Shown here in pieces: positions 44,133 through 56,100 of a stretch of DNA of 64,000 nt (within the stretch, counting starts at the first letter, position 1; the number at the start of each line of letters is the position of its first letter). Below the pieces are notes generated by a model. The model did not search any database, was not told the origin of the DNA, and saw only the letters and a list, made by a program, of their open reading frames with translations. The position numbers were made by a program, and so were the translations under genes. This DNA is from Dactylonectria macrodidyma (taxonomy: Eukaryota; Ascomycota; Sordariomycetes; Hypocreales; Nectriaceae), in the NCBI GenBank assembly GCA_020744425.1, contig JAGMUV010000001.1, positions 4,154,001 to 4,218,000 of the forward strand, given 5' to 3'.

Positions 44133-47100
44133 ATGGCGCCCCGCTGGTTTGAGAAAGTCGAATCCAAGGCCAGAAGGCTAGTGCAGGCTGCTCCGCAAGA
44201 ATCCGCCTCGGCTCCTCTACCGCCCACACCTTCGTCAACACCGTCTCGGCCTGCATCCCAACGAGCAACTCGACCGATATCTCAGTCAATGCCTTCTCTA
44301 CCTTTCCCGCCAGATTCCGAAACCTCGCCGCTGCCGAGTCTGCAAGAGCAACTTTGGAACCATGCCTACGACAAGCTCAAAGCGAGCGAGCCCAAACTGG
44401 TCGAAACGTACGAGAAGATCCTAACAACTGAACTTCATCGAAACGACTCAAGCTCTGTTGCCTCCGATCTAATAGAAAATAAGATAGGAAGGACTCAGGA
44501 GACAAGATGCTGCCAAATGCAGTAATTAGTCTAGAAAGGACTAGACCGGACGCAGAAAGAAGCTTCTATTAAGCGAGGGATTGATGAAGGCTTGCAAGCA
44601 GTGCAGGCTATAAGGGGAATAGTGGACAGGGCAGTACATGCCGCTCCAGAAGCCGCCGTCGCCTGGGTAGGCGTCTGCCTTGGACTAGAGGTATGTGTGA
44701 TTAGCGTTCCTAACTAAAGAGAGAGGTAGATGATCCCCTGCTAACAGCTGAGAGATCTTTTCAAACCCCATCACCGAGGCACGTGACAACCGCAACGGCA
44801 TCGCCTACATCTTGTCGAGGGTGGACTGGTACTGGAACTTAGTGTCCCTGCTTCTTGATGAAAATAAGGCCGAGCAATCTTCCGCAGGACTGCGAGTCTA
44901 ACTGGAGAAGCACGTCATACAGCTGTATGAGAAACTTCTCTCGTATCAGATGAAGAGCATCTGCCTTTACTACCGGAACTGGGCTGCTGTCGTTGGAAGG
45001 GATATGCTTAAAATCGACGACTGGGCTGGCCAGCTTAGTGAGATTCAGGAGACTGAGGCTGCTGTGTAAAGAGATATGGAACAATATAATACTGAAGAGA
45101 GCAAGACGTAACTTCGGAAACTCACCGATACTGCAAGCGCTCTGGAGGTGAATCTCCAAGATATCCGTATGGCTATCCAGGATCAAACCAGGAAATAAGA
45201 CAAGAGGCATCAAGGTGACAAGTATGAAAAATGCATGCAGGATCTGCACGTGACTGACCCTCGCAAGGATAAGAAGCGAATCCAAGACACTAAGGGCGGC
45301 TTGCTCAGGGGCTCGTATTGCTGGATCCTTGAGCACGCCGACTTCCGGCAATTTCGTAATGATCTGCAGAGGCGGCTGCTCTGGATCAAAGGCGACCCTG
45401 GTAAAGGCAAGACCATGCTCCTGTGCGGCATCATCGACGAACTAGAGAAGGGAACTAACAGTCTCCTGTCCTATTTCTTCTGTTAGGCCACTGAGGCTTA
45501 ACTGAGCAATGCGGCGTCTGTGCTGCGTGGCCTCATCTACCTCCTCATCATCCAGCAGCCATCGCTCATTTCGTACGTCCGGTCCAAGTACGATATTACG
45601 GGCGAGAAACTCTTTCAGGGCATTAATGTCTGGGTGTCTCTGGTTGAGATACTCACGGACATGCTGAATGACCCAACTTTGAAAGACGCAGTCTTGGTCG
45701 TCGACGCCCTTGACGAGTGCACTACCGATCGACCTCAGCTTCTTAATTTCATTATCCAATCGTCATCGACTTCTTCATCCCGCGTCAAGTGGATCGTATC
45801 TAGTCGCAACTGGCCGGACATCGAGGAGAGACTAGATAATGCAGAGCAGAAAGTTAGGCTGCACCTCGAGCTGAACAAGGACTCAATCTCCGAAGCCGTG
45901 GACATGTACATTGGATATAGGGTGGATCGATTGGCATGGGATAAGAAGTACGATAGGGAAACAAGAGATGCTGTCGAAAGCCACCTAACTACTAATGCTG
46001 ACGGCACCTTTCTCTGGGTGGCCTTAGTCTGTTAAGAGCTAGCCGATCCCGGGGTCCGAAAATGACACACTCTTGATAAGTTGAAATCGTTCCTACTAGG
46101 ACTTGATCCTCTCTATGAGAGAATGATGGAGCAAATCTCTAATTCGAGCGATGCAAATCTTTGCAAGGAGATCCTAGCGATTGCTTCGGTCGTACACCGA
46201 CCGATTACCTTGGAGGAATTGAGGGTTCTCGTTAAGTCGCCTAAGGACCTCGACCAGGATGACTTAGAAGAGATCGTTAGATCCTGCGGTTCCTTCCTAA
46301 CTCTTGGAGAAAGTATTATCTACTTTGTGCATCAATCAGCTAAAGATTTCTTGCTTAAGAAGGCATCTAACGAAATCCTTCCTTTGGGCATCGCGCACTA
46401 GCACCATGCCATTTTCTCGAGGTCACTAGAAGCGTTGTCAAGGACCCTTCGACGAGATATTTATAATCTAAGCGTTCCAGGGCTTTCTATCGATCGGGTC
46501 TCGGTACCTGACCCTGACCCGTTGGCTTCGATCCGATACTCTTGCGTCTACTGGGTTGACCATCTCGACAAGTCGAATCCGACAAAGAGGATGGGTGACG
46601 GGGATCTGCGGGACGGCGGCGTCGTCCATGAATTCATCCGAAAGAAATACCTGCATTGGCTAGAATCCCTCAGTTTGTTACGGAGCATGTCGGAGGGAGT
46701 CATGGCGGTGCATAAGCTTGAGGCTTTAGTGGTGAGTTGTTATAGCTCTGCATATACTAGAGGCGGCCTAACAGGTTTATAGGGAAACGCGGAAGCGCGA
46801 CGACTAGTAGAACTACTGTTTGATGCGCGCCGCTTTATTCTTTCCCATAAACCGGCGATAGAGATTGCTCCATTGCAGGTCTATGTGTCAGCACTGGTGT
46901 TCAGTCCCGAACATAGCCTTATTAGAGAGCTCTTCAAGAATGAAGAGCCGGATTGGATGATATTAAAACCAAGAATGGAAGTGAGTTGGAACGCTTGCCT
47001 GCAAACGCTCGAGGGCCATGGCGACTGGGTGACGTCGGTGGTGTTCTCGCCGGATAGCCAGGGGCTCGCATCGGGGTCGCGTGATAAGACGGTTAAGATC

Positions 47101-48954
47101 TGGGATGCAGCGACGGGCGCTTACTTGCAAACGCTCGAGGGCCATAGCGGCTGGGTGACGTCAGTGATGTTCTCAGCAGATGGTCAGCAGCTCGCATCGG
47201 GGTCATATGATAAGATGGTTAAGATCTGGGATATAGCGATAGGCACATGCCTACAGACGCTTGAGGGCCATGGCGGCTGGGTGGCGTCGGTAGTGTTCTC
47301 GCCGGATGGCCAGCGGCTTGCATCGGGGTCATATGATAACACAGTCAAGATCTGGGATGTAGCGATAGGCGCATGTCTACAGACGCTCGAGGGCCATAGC
47401 GACTGGGTGGCGTCAGTGGTATTCTCAGCGGATGGCCAGCGGCTCGCATCGGGGTCAGGTGATAAGATGGTCAAGATCTGGGATGCAGCGATGGGCACAT
47501 GCTTGCAGACACTCGAGGGCCATAGCGGCTGGGTGTTTTCAGTGGTGTTCTCACCAGATGGCCAGCGGCTTACATCAGGGTCAGGCGATAAGATGGTCAA
47601 GATCTGGGATGCAGCGACGGGCACATGCTTACAGACACTTGAGGGCCATGGCAACTGGGTGGTGTCAGTGGTGTTCTCGCCAGATGGCCAGCGGCTTGCA
47701 TCAGGGTCAGGTGATGAGACGGTCAAGGTCTGGGATATAGCAACAGGAATATGCCTACAGACGTTCAAGGGCCATGGCGACTGGTTGACGTCAGTAGTGT
47801 TCTCGCCGGATGGTCAGCGGCTCGCATCCGGGTCAGGCGATAACACGGTTAAGATCTGGGATGCAGCGACGGGCATATATCTACAGACGCTTGAGAGCTA
47901 TGGCAACTGGGTGAGGGTAGTGGTGTTCTCGCCAGATGGCCAGCGGCTTGCATCAGTGTCAGACGATAACATGGTCAAGATCTGGGATACAGCGACGGGC
48001 ACATGCTTACAGATGCTTGACCATGGCGGCTCAGTAGTGGCGTTTTCACCAGATGGCCAGCAGCTTGCATTAGGGTCAGGTGATAACATGGTTAAGATCT
48101 GGGATACAGCGACGGGCACATGCCTACAGACGCTTGACCATGGCGGCTCAGTGGTGGCGTTTTCACCAGATGGCCAGCGGCTCGCACTAGGGTCAGGTGA
48201 TAACAGGGTCAAGATCTGGGATATAGCGACGGGCACATGCCTACAGACATTTAACCATAGCGGCTCAGTAGTAGTGTTTTCACCAGATGGCCAGCAGCTT
48301 GCATCAGGGTCAGGCGATAACATGGTCAAGATCTGGGATACAGCGACGGGCACATGCCTACAGACGCTTGACCATGGCGGCTCAGTAGTGGTGTTTTCAC
48401 CAGATAGCCAGCAGCTTGCATCAGGGTCACACGATAACATAGTCAAGATCTGGGATACAGCGACGGGCGCATGCTTGCAGACGCTCGAGGGCCATGGCTA
48501 CTGGGTGAGGTCGGTGGTGTTTTCAGCGGATGGCCAGCGGCTCGCATTGGGGTCGGGGCCGCACTATGGCGACATCGCATGGAGGAGGTCATATAGTAAG
48601 ACGGTCAAGATCTGGGATGTAGCGACGGGCGCATGCCAGCAGACGCTCGAGGCCGGCAGAGTAATGGCCTACCTTTCATTCGATCCAACAACTAACTCTC
48701 GCCTCTTTACTGACATCGGATGTCTAGACCTGGATCTATCGCTGGCCACCAACAACCAGCCAACTGGGACTGCTTCAAGAGGGTTTTATCACTCTGGCTA
48801 CGGTATAAGCGCCGACGGTCTATGGATTGTACAAGATCAGAAACAGATGCTTTGGCTACCTGCAGAATATCGCGCGTTGGAATCAGCTGTGGTGGGATCG
48901 ACGGTCGCTATTGGCTGCCATTCGGGACGTGTAATAGTGATGAAGTTCTCTTAG
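44133..48954 (+). pseudogene. NACHT-WD40 NLR with nonsense-riddled N-terminal half
   Basis: Layout of fungal NWD/HET-E-like receptors: N-terminal domain starting MAPRWFEKVESKARRL; NACHT domain with Walker A GDPGKGKT (about 45394-45420) and LVVDALDECTTD; LTLGESIIYFVHQSAKDFLL; then WD40 repeats. Two introns are readable (about 44692-44754, GTATGT donor; 46732-46782, GTGAGT donor, TATAG acceptor). In-frame stops lie at 44523, 44532, 44899, 45067, 45109, 45196, 45484, 45499, 46033, 46063 and 46399, mostly at Gln/Trp positions (RIP-type). After 46399 no stop occurs until 48952. As a full-length gene it is dead. The intact 3' part could be translated only from an internal start. Confidence 0.88.
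46996..48633 (+). repeat. WD40 repeat array, 13 near-identical units
   Basis: Units 1-8 are 126 bp (42 aa), units 9-12 are 117 bp (39 aa), unit 13 is 162 bp with an inserted PHYGDIAWRRSYS segment. Consensus elements per unit: CLQTLEGH, WV.SVVFSPDGQRLASGSGD and TVKIWDAATG. Variation concentrates at a few codons (e.g. HG/HS plus D, G, N or Y; T, A, R, V or F before SVVFS). High nucleotide identity between units is typical of fungal NLR sensors that reshuffle repeats. Confidence 0.92.
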
Positions 48955-49277
48955 AGCGTAGGCAGGTACAACTGCCTCTTTAGTTACAAGCAGCGTGTTC
49001 CAGTTGTTAATTAGTACTAATTTAGATGGTGGGCCACGTCTCATGCTACCTCACGACGCTGCTCTCACGGCAATGGCTGACTCGGATTAGGCGTACCTGG
49101 AAATTTGCTGAGCGACTTGACGGAGACTATCAAGCCCCTGATCAGAGAATGGAACTCATTTGACCCAAGCGAAATCTCTCTCGCAGATAATGTGGTTCTG
49201 ACGCGAATGCGCTCCTCCCTTTAAAGGCAGTGTGAATGCCATGCTGACAATGTAAGTCGGATGTCGCAAGCCCTCTC
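48955..49277 (+). other. Short coding-like remnant
   Basis: About 49111-49221 reads TETIKPLIREWNSFDPSEIS then LADNVVLTRMRSSL before a stop, with protein-like composition but no start and no recognised family. Otherwise intergenic between the NLR pseudogene and the ankyrin fragment. Confidence 0.25.
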
Positions 49278-49865
49278 TCAGGGAACTGATAAATGCTCTC
49301 TTGTAGATCGATTTATACATGAACGTCCCTTCTCGGCGGCCCAAGAGAGCGGCGTCTGGCCGTACTCTTTATCTCTCGCGTCGATATCGACCTTGCCTGT
49401 GTCGAGGAGCAGCCTCACCACCGCCTCATGTCCCTTCTCAGCGGTCCACGAGAGCGGCGATCGGCCATCCTTATCCCTCATATCGACGTGGACCTTACCC
49501 GTGTTGAAGAGAAGCCTGACGATACCCTCGTGTCCCTTCTCTGCTGCATACGAAAGAGGCGTTCGACCGTTAGCATCTCGGCAATCAACATCGGTTCCTA
49601 ATTGATCTGCCTTCTGCAAAATGACCGACAACGGTTGTACCAGCCCATATCCTGACATAATGTGTAATAGGCTGGTTCCTTCTGGCGGGCAGTCGGCGGA
49701 CCAGTGTTTACCAACCATTGAAGCCTGGAATTTGGGAACTACGATAGCGGAAACCAAAATTTGGTTTTGCCTCTCACAGTCGTTGAGAAGTATATGGTCC
49801 TTTTTGAGTGGTGAAACGCAGTGTTGATTATGCAATGTAACACTCAATATGGTGTTGTTGGACAA
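49278..49865 (-). pseudogene. Ankyrin-repeat NLR fragment
   Basis: A 195-codon frame. Residues about 60-90 (WSADCPPEGTSLLHIMSGYG) resemble the stretch preceding the repeats in some fungal ankyrin proteins. They are followed by three ankyrin-like units with [40 protein letters not shown] and YGQTPLSWAAEKG, each linked by LLDTGKVDIDARD-type loops. The frame then leaves the ankyrin pattern abruptly (RSCINRSTREHL) and stops. The array is cut short, apparently by deletion or frameshift. The upstream (NACHT) part is not present. It is a remnant, not a complete receptor. Confidence 0.6.
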
Positions 49866-50046
49866 CTAACAACTCTCGCACGCTGAACATCTGGCAGTCT
49901 TTAGAGAGCGATGGTCGTGAAAGAGCTGGTTTTGATCGATCTTGTTTCTAACCTAAAGCCGAGTAGAGTAGGTAGGTGGTTGAGTATGTGGAATGAGGGC
50001 GATCGCTAGTTACTATAAATGACAAAAACACACGCATGAAGCACGG

Positions 50047-50246
50047 GAAGGGTGGGATACTGATTTCTCTATTGCTGTCGCCCTGTTCCTAGGAAGGGTA
50101 GGACACTGATTTCTTCACCCTATTCCTAGGAAGGGTGGGATACTGTTTTCTCTATCGCTGCCGCCCTGTTCCTGAGAACGGGGGGATACTACTTTCTTGC
50201 GCCGTCTCTGAGAAATCAGTATCCCGCCGGTCCCAGGAACAGGGCT
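50047..50246. repeat. Imperfect tandem and inverted repeat
   Basis: GGAAGGGTGGGATACTG-type units followed by TTTCTCT...CCCTGTTCCT occur at about 50047, 50092, 50130 and (diverged) 50176, with spacing of 38-46 bp. An inverse unit (ATCAGTATCCCGCC...GGAACAGGG) follows at 50216-50244, so the segment can fold on itself. Confidence 0.65.
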
Positions 50247-51177
50247 ACATCAATAACACGGTTTCTTTTCAGACTTGACGTCCTGCAATTATCAGTTTTT
50301 TTTTGCTTTGCGCCTTTCTGAACACCGCATTCTATTCCTGTCAAGATCATATCACATGCACACCAATCTGCGGGGGCTTGCGTTAGGCGCATGATAAGTC
50401 TCAACCATTTAGCGCCCACCCTCTCAGATGGGTCAAGGCTGGAGGGAGCGCATAGCCTCACCCCCGAAGCCTTGATACATTTAGAAACCTCGTGCCTATT
50501 CGCTATCTTGTATCAGTGGAGCCCATGATGCCCCGGCTTTGGGCTGTTCCTGGACCAATGTTCTTGCACACCCCTTTGACTGTCGTCAGGCAGCACCTAC
50601 GTACCGCGCCCACATTATCCCCGCCAAGGCCAAAGTACATGGGGTGACTCTGAGCACCAGCGAAATCAACCCCGCTCAATTCACCATGCAACTCGTTCTG
50701 TGCGCCGCTGTCAGCAGCATCACGCTTCGCCACATTCAAGTTCTTTTCCAGGCACTTACTTGCCACCTCCCTGGGTTGTGGTTGTGTGGTTGTGGTTTCG
50801 AAATTGTTTCACCCGGCTCAGCCCTGGTTTCCTGTGGGGAGGGTCCGTTTTTCTGCGGAAGATCCGTTTTTCTGCGGGGAGGGTCCGTTCCGGGAGCCCC
50901 TCTACCGTACGTCCACCATCCGATCGTTCCCACCATTAGGAAATTTTACTTCGACCTTACTTCGACATAACCGAGTTGGTTTCAGATCAGCAGCTTCGGA
51001 GACGCAGGCTCTTATACGGAATCCCTACAAGACAGACCACGGTTCTGTATAATTCTAGGTAATTCTGCTTGCGATAAGAAGAAATGTTATCAAAATTGCT
51101 CCAGTGTACTGTATAAATAATATAATAGTTATAGATAATTGCTTAGGCCGCAGACTCTTAGCCTTCGGCTAATTGTA

Positions 51178-51209
51178 CCCCTTGCACTGCCGCTCTAAAG
51201 TGCAAGGGG
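51178..51209. repeat. Perfect 11-bp inverted repeat (hairpin)
   Basis: CCCCTTGCACT and AGTGCAAGGGG separated by 10 nt. It is not followed by a T-run. Function unknown. Confidence 0.6.
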
Positions 51210-51714
51210 TGATAGTATTTTAAGCGGAATGGGACCAGCGATGGGGCTAGAGTTGTAGGGCTTGTATGCTTACTAGAAAAACCATGTTCACACTGTTTTT
51301 TCTTCTACTTTTATTTCTGAAATTAAATAAAAATGTAAAATAATAATAAAAATAACTTATGACTTTTTTACTTATATATCTAAACTTAATTTTTCAGAAA
51401 TGCTAGAGCTATATAGCTGTACGTTAAGAGGCTGAGCGAGGCAGCATCTCTCTTCAACCAATAAACGGCCTCAGCCCGAATGCCGAGAGCAGCTGCATTC
51501 TCAGCGCGCTGTGCTTTCCTGATCTGGTGACCCGCCAAGCCACCCATTTACTCATTGAACACACCCATCAGAAGAATCTTGAACGGCCGCAGGTTGATAC
51601 AGTACTTATCTACGCTGTATGGGCTTTTACGAGATTATGGCAAAGCTTGGGAAACGAAAATGTACAATAGTAACTAGTGCCCTATTGGTTGGAAGCCACC
51701 GGGCGTAATAAATC

Positions 51715-51718
51715 GTGT

Positions 51719-51760
<42 letters not shown>
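51715..51760. repeat. (TG)n microsatellite
   Basis: About 46 bp of alternating TG/GT with one TA interruption. Confidence 0.9.
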
Positions 51761-51764
<4 letters not shown>

Positions 51765-51866
51765 TTCTATAAGATAGCTCCCTGTTCCTCAGCGTGATGT
51801 TATTATCGCCTATTTCCACAAGTCCCTCACAGACATGACAAAGCATGGGCTATTAGGGAATTCCCT

Positions 51867-53797
51867 TTGCCAACGCTGATCCCCACCTGTTCTGCTCTAT
51901 CTAGACTGAGAATGGCACATGATATTTACACTGGCTTTTGGATTGACTGGTCCAGAGGCCCGGTAGTTGGAGCAACTATTACCCTTTCACTGCGGTCTGG
52001 CCTCCTTCTTCTCTCTTTCATTGCCTCCTTCGTAACCTTTGTCGGCACCCGCCTCTGGTGTATCTTTCGCTTCATAATCCACCAACTCCTCGCCAAATCC
52101 TCGACGAACGACGGCATCTACTTCCAGCGACAGTCTATCTTGCGGAACAGCAACACGCCTCTGAGCGCAGCCTGGGAGAGCATCCAGCAAGCATGGTACT
52201 GGCGCGGCTCGGCGGGATCTAACTTATGCGTGAGGACTATCCCGACCGCCGTGGTGACCCTCCTGTATGTGAGCGGCTTTATCATCGCCGGCACATTCTC
52301 TTCGCGCGTCTCGGAGGCTGCGACGCCATACCGATTAGTCTGCCGAAACGAGGAAGGCTGCGGCTTCGTACGGTCAGCCTCAGAAGAGAGCTCTACGGAG
52401 GGCGAGACGAATCTATTATGGCTGGAAACCGATGTTAGGTGGAACCAGAAGGCTGAGGCTTACGCCTCGTCGTGCTACGAGCCCCAGGGCTCATTTTCTG
52501 AATGCAATGTGCTTCCTATGCGATCTATCACCTGGACGAAGGAGTGGATTGAGTGCCCGTTCGGCGACCTGTGCGTTGATGGCGTGGATGCGATCCGGCT
52601 TGACATAGGGCGGATCCAGTTGACCAAACACCTTGGTATCAACCAGCCTATTTCTAAGGGAGTTGACTACCGCCGTGTGATGGAATGTGCGCCGCTCAAG
52701 CTACTTTTCGAATGAGGGAATGTCTATAATGACAGCTCACCCAATTGCTGGTCCAATACGGCCCCTGGGGGGCCAGCAACTGGACAACCGCCTACCTCTC
52801 CTGCAATATCCTCGGACCTTGGGAATATACGCTCCGTTCGTTTCACTCGACCAATAAAGATGTCGGCGGGAAATGGATGCCTGTCCCGCCACTCAACTCC
52901 TCCGCTCGGGATGTGATACTAGTTCTCATTTATTCCAATGCCGTTCGGTTTGTTGACCCAAATACCGATCCGCTCTTCGGAACTGATCCTGACGCTCAGG
53001 ATAAGAATTTTGACGATGGAATTCCTCGACATGTGCCAGCGAGCCCTATGACAGCCCTTGCCTGCTCTGACATGCACTAACTCTGCAACCCAATAAATGA
53101 TAGATGCACTGAGCTCACCAACTTCGACCGGATATATCAATGGGGTCCCCCAGATATCGACCTGAGCGTCGCGCAGCAAGCAACGTTCATCGTCCTCATG
53201 AACCAAGTGCACTCCACATCTATCAATCGGCTTGTCAGGACTCTGCCCCACTCGGCGCTCCAAGCCTCGACGAGCGAGCTAGCGTACTCAATGCTCTCCG
53301 TATCCGACACGCAGTGGGAGATCGAGGTAGCCAGGCTGTTTAACGAAGCCCTCGCCAAGCTACAACAGATGGTCGTGGACTATGCCGCCGGGCCGCCCCT
53401 TCTGCCGAAACTACGGGTCGACCAGTGGTGGAAGAACTCCACCTTAGTAGCAGACTACCCATCCACAGGGCTCCTGGGCGGCTTGTGCTCCGCGCAGCTG
53501 GTGCGCGACACGCAGACGACGCTATCCTTCTCGGTTTTGGGTCTGGGCGTTATCCTCGGGGTGGGGCTGCTCATCACTATCACGTCCATTGTACTTGAAC
53601 CGGTAGCAGGGTGGGCGCAGGGGAAGGCAGGGAAGGGCGTGGAGAGAGGAAGGGCGTGGCAGCGGGATGGCAACTTACAGATGCAGAGGCTCTTGTTTGA
53701 GGAAAGGGGCCAGGGCGAGTGGATTGGTGCGGCAGATCCGGTGCCGCAAACAAGGGCGAGGACTACGCTAAACTTTCCGGTAGATGAGGATAAGTAG
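51867..53797 (+). pseudogene. Fungal multi-span membrane protein, broken
   Basis: Three pieces together give a typical fungal hypothetical membrane protein of about 640 aa. The first (51867-52715) has hydrophobic helices SLRSGLLLLSFIASFVTFVG and TIPTAVVTLLYVSGFIIAG, then a Cys-rich extracytoplasmic part (CRNEEGCGF, SCYEPQGSFSECN). It ends at a TGA. A frame change lies between about 52716 and 52745. The second frame (from 52745) continues the ectodomain, crosses a TAA at 53078 (Gln expected in DMHxLCNP) and ends with a last helix (FSVLGLGVILGVGLLITITS) and a cytoplasmic tail. Function unknown. The stops fit RIP-type C to T change. A contrived set of introns could bypass them but no good splice sites were seen. 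Confidence 0.6.
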
Positions 53798-53949
53798 CTC
53801 TAGATAACTTAAAGCTAGACATTAAGCTAAGGGTTTTGCTTCGACGTTAGGGCAGCAACGCCCCGGCAATACAGGTAGAGGCAAAGAATCAGGGCAACGC
53901 GCAGGGCAGGCACCAAGCGACAACGCTGGCAATCTATCCAACAGGTTTC

Positions 53950-54028
53950 CTATTGCTAAGCTTCTCAAGCTCTCAATCGTTCCGAAAAGGCATTGGCAGG
54001 CCCCGTTGGGGACCGGTCTCCTATAAAG
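53950..54028 (-). repeat. Dispersed repeat, inverse copy 1
   Basis: Read on the minus strand: AGGAGACCGGTCCCCAACGG, CCTGCCAATGCC, TTTTCGGAACGATTGAGAGC, TTGAGAAGC. Collinear with 31115-31180. Confidence 0.65.
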
Positions 54029-54180
54029 AAATATGAAACAGCGTTAAACTACAATACTGTCGAACGCGGGGTCTGGGCAGCAAGCCAGAGCTTCTGCGCA
54101 GCGTCTCATGCGGGCGCCACCAACCCCTGTAGTCACCTGCCAAAAGTCTCCCAATCGCCTATAAAGCCAGTGCCGGGGCC

Positions 54181-54278
54181 TTACTTTTCAAGTGCCTTGC
54201 TCCCCGTGCCTCACTTCTCAAGCTCTCAACTGGTTCCGAAAAGGCATTGGCTGACCCCATAGAGGACCGATCTCCTGT
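54181..54278 (-). repeat. Dispersed repeat, inverse copy 2
   Basis: Read on the minus strand: AGGAGATCGGTCCTCTATGG, CAGCCAATGCC, TTTTCGGAACCAGTTGAGAG, CTTGAGAAGTGAGGCAC, then CACTTGAAAAGTAAG. It lies about 230 bp from copy 1 in the same orientation. Confidence 0.65.
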
Positions 54279-54985
54279 GCCCCCCGCCCCCCCAAAGGAG
54301 AGGCAAGCAGGCTACTATTTGCCTCCGTGCCCCTTCAATGCGGCAGGCGCTTAGCAGTAAAGATTTCCAGGTGCCTGAACGGAAACGTCCGAGGGGTTGA
54401 AAGTAAGCGCCGCGGCCAGTCTAGGTCCGACAGAACAGAACACATCCACTGAGCGGCTAAGCCTTATCGCCTAGCCCTTGACCTTCCTTTGCTACTTGTA
54501 TGCTTGGACGTATATACATCTCGAGTCTTGTTCGACGCGTTCAATCTCGACTTGTGAAGCGTCAATAAACGCCATGTCATCGTTGCACCCACGACACACC
54601 AACTGTTTGTCTATCATCCTTAGCAGACTTAGCTCTGCCGTTTCTATTGCGTTACATCTTACTGTTGGCGTTTTCCCTTGACCATTTGTCGACGTATAGT
54701 CCTTCGTAGCCGCCTCTGCTGTAATTGCTCTGCCGACCGTAATTTTCAATAAAGGGCGAGGCAGGAGCGAGAGACACATCTAGTTCTAGCCATACAGTGG
54801 GATGAGAACAAACTTCTTGCTGTGAACCGCCTCCAAGGCTCCATGAACCAACCAATCATCTCCCGGGTATGACACAGACTCATTTAGTAATACAGTTCCT
54901 GTTTGTGCCTGGACAGGCGTCACGGGACCAGTCGGAACCAGTCGTCGGGCTTCGCAGCACCCACATGCTAGTTGGTCCCAATGCC

Positions 54986-55544
54986 CTAGAATGGGGAAAC
55001 CAATATCTGCTTTCGAGTTAGACAGACTACAATATCCTGTGTCGTTGATCCTGGGAGGTTTAGTGCGGCCTTAAGGCCCTCAGACCTCGGCGGTTCCGAG
55101 GCGGCCTGAGCCGTTGGAGATGGAGAGGTCGTTCTGGTGAATGGCGAAGCCGTAGCTGGCTGCTTCCTTTGAGGACAAGGAGCCATCTGAGTTACGATCA
55201 TGGTGAGTGGGTTTACTGACTCAATCCATTGGAGGAAGGCCTCGGCTGACTCTTCTTTTGAACCTATCTGCAGGGGTTTGCCTGTTCCTTGCTGAAACAT
55301 TGCTGGATGAGGATCGGCCGCGTGCAGGGGGCAAGGAGCTCATCAGCTCGTCGTAGACGGGTCCTGAAGCTACTCTCTGCTGGAGTTTGATACCTCCGTT
55401 CGATGAGCTTATGGTATGTAAGTTGGCTGGGTGGAAGCGTACGCTTCGCGAGGGGGTGGGCTTCGTCGAGGGATTTAAGTCGGGAGGAGAAACCGTATCA
55501 ACGTTGGCGTGGTCAAGGTCGGCAGCCTCGCGTGCTGGGAGCAC
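54986..55544 (-). CDS. Weak hypothetical ORF pair
   Basis: Two overlapping minus-strand frames: 55544-55221 (107 codons, Ser/Pro-rich, with SVRFHPANLHTISSSNGGI) and 55300-54986 (104 codons, with GSKEESAEAFLQWIESVNPL). They could be parts of one gene joined by a frameshift or an unseen intron. I recognise no domain. Composition is consistent with a disordered protein. It may equally be non-coding. Confidence 0.2.
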
Positions 55545-55696
55545 TCCCAGCTGTTACTCAAGTTCCACACCTACGCACAGAAGGAAGCAATTCATATCAG
55601 TGCGTGGCCTCCGATGTAAGTAGAATTCATGAGACAAGATCCCATGGTAAAACTAGAGAACAAACTAACCTGATGGTAGCGATCCTCACGGTAGCG

Positions 55697-56100
55697 TCGA
55701 GGCGCCTGGGCTATGGAGCATAAGCGCCGAAGGGGTCCAGTGCTTGAGCCAGGCGTATGCGCTCGAGGGCGGCACATTTGTGCTGCATTGCATGGCGGTC
55801 TGCAACCAGAAGGGCATCGACGCGCTGAAAACGAAGGGAGGACTGCTGTTTCAGGAGCCGGGCGGCGGCCACAGCGCCGTGTTTGCGCCCGATGGAAGGA
55901 GACTGACGAAACCCCTGGCGAACGGGCACCCAGAAGCCGAGGGAATAGTGTACGCTGAGCTGGATCTGACAAGAATTGTGACCAACAGGGCCTTGGACGT
56001 GGTGGGCCACTACTGCCGACCAGATCTCCTGTGGCTCGGCGTGGACAAGAAGCAGAAGCAGTTCGTCGTCCCTAGGAGAGAGAAGGATGAGGATGCTTGA
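55697..56100 (+). pseudogene. Nitrilase C-terminal fragment
   Basis: In frame from about 55697 to TGA 56100: [84 protein letters not shown]. This is the C-terminal third of a carbon-nitrogen hydrolase of the aliphatic nitrilase type (nitrile to carboxylic acid and ammonia), including the GHYxRPD end motif. The N-terminal two thirds, with the catalytic Glu, Lys and Cys, are absent, so it cannot be active. The upstream boundary near 55690 has an AG that could be an intron acceptor, but no further exon is recognisable before it. Codon use is GC-rich and undamaged, suggesting recent truncation. Confidence 0.7.

Larger units (their letters stand above)
50247..51866. other. No recognisable gene; small repeats
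   Basis: ORFs of 60-143 codons on both strands at 50216-51052 have low-complexity or motif-free products. A perfect 11-bp hairpin lies at 51178-51209 and a (TG)n tract at 51715-51760. At about 51300-51430 an AT-rich stretch resembling the interior and GTACGTTA end of the MITEs suggests a decayed copy. Confidence 0.4.
53798..54985. other. Intergenic with two inverse repeat copies
   Basis: Holds the two dispersed repeat copies listed below. A minus-strand 95-codon ORF at 54492-54779 (with RMIDKQLVCRGCNDDMAF) has no recognised motif. Confidence 0.4.

Noticed and set aside
44133..46401. Alternative genetic code with TAA/TAG read as Gln
   Set aside because: Intact genes in the window end at TAA/TAG and have none inside; nonsense codons are confined to damaged genes and also include TGA at a Trp site. 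RIP explains them.
46963..48446. Minus-strand ORFs of 60-194 codons across the WD40 array
   Set aside because: Repeated shadows of the WD40 units.
50539..50970. 143-codon ORF
   Set aside because: Its C-terminal part is a short GC-rich repeat (GGGTCCGTTTTTCTGCGG-like units); no motif.
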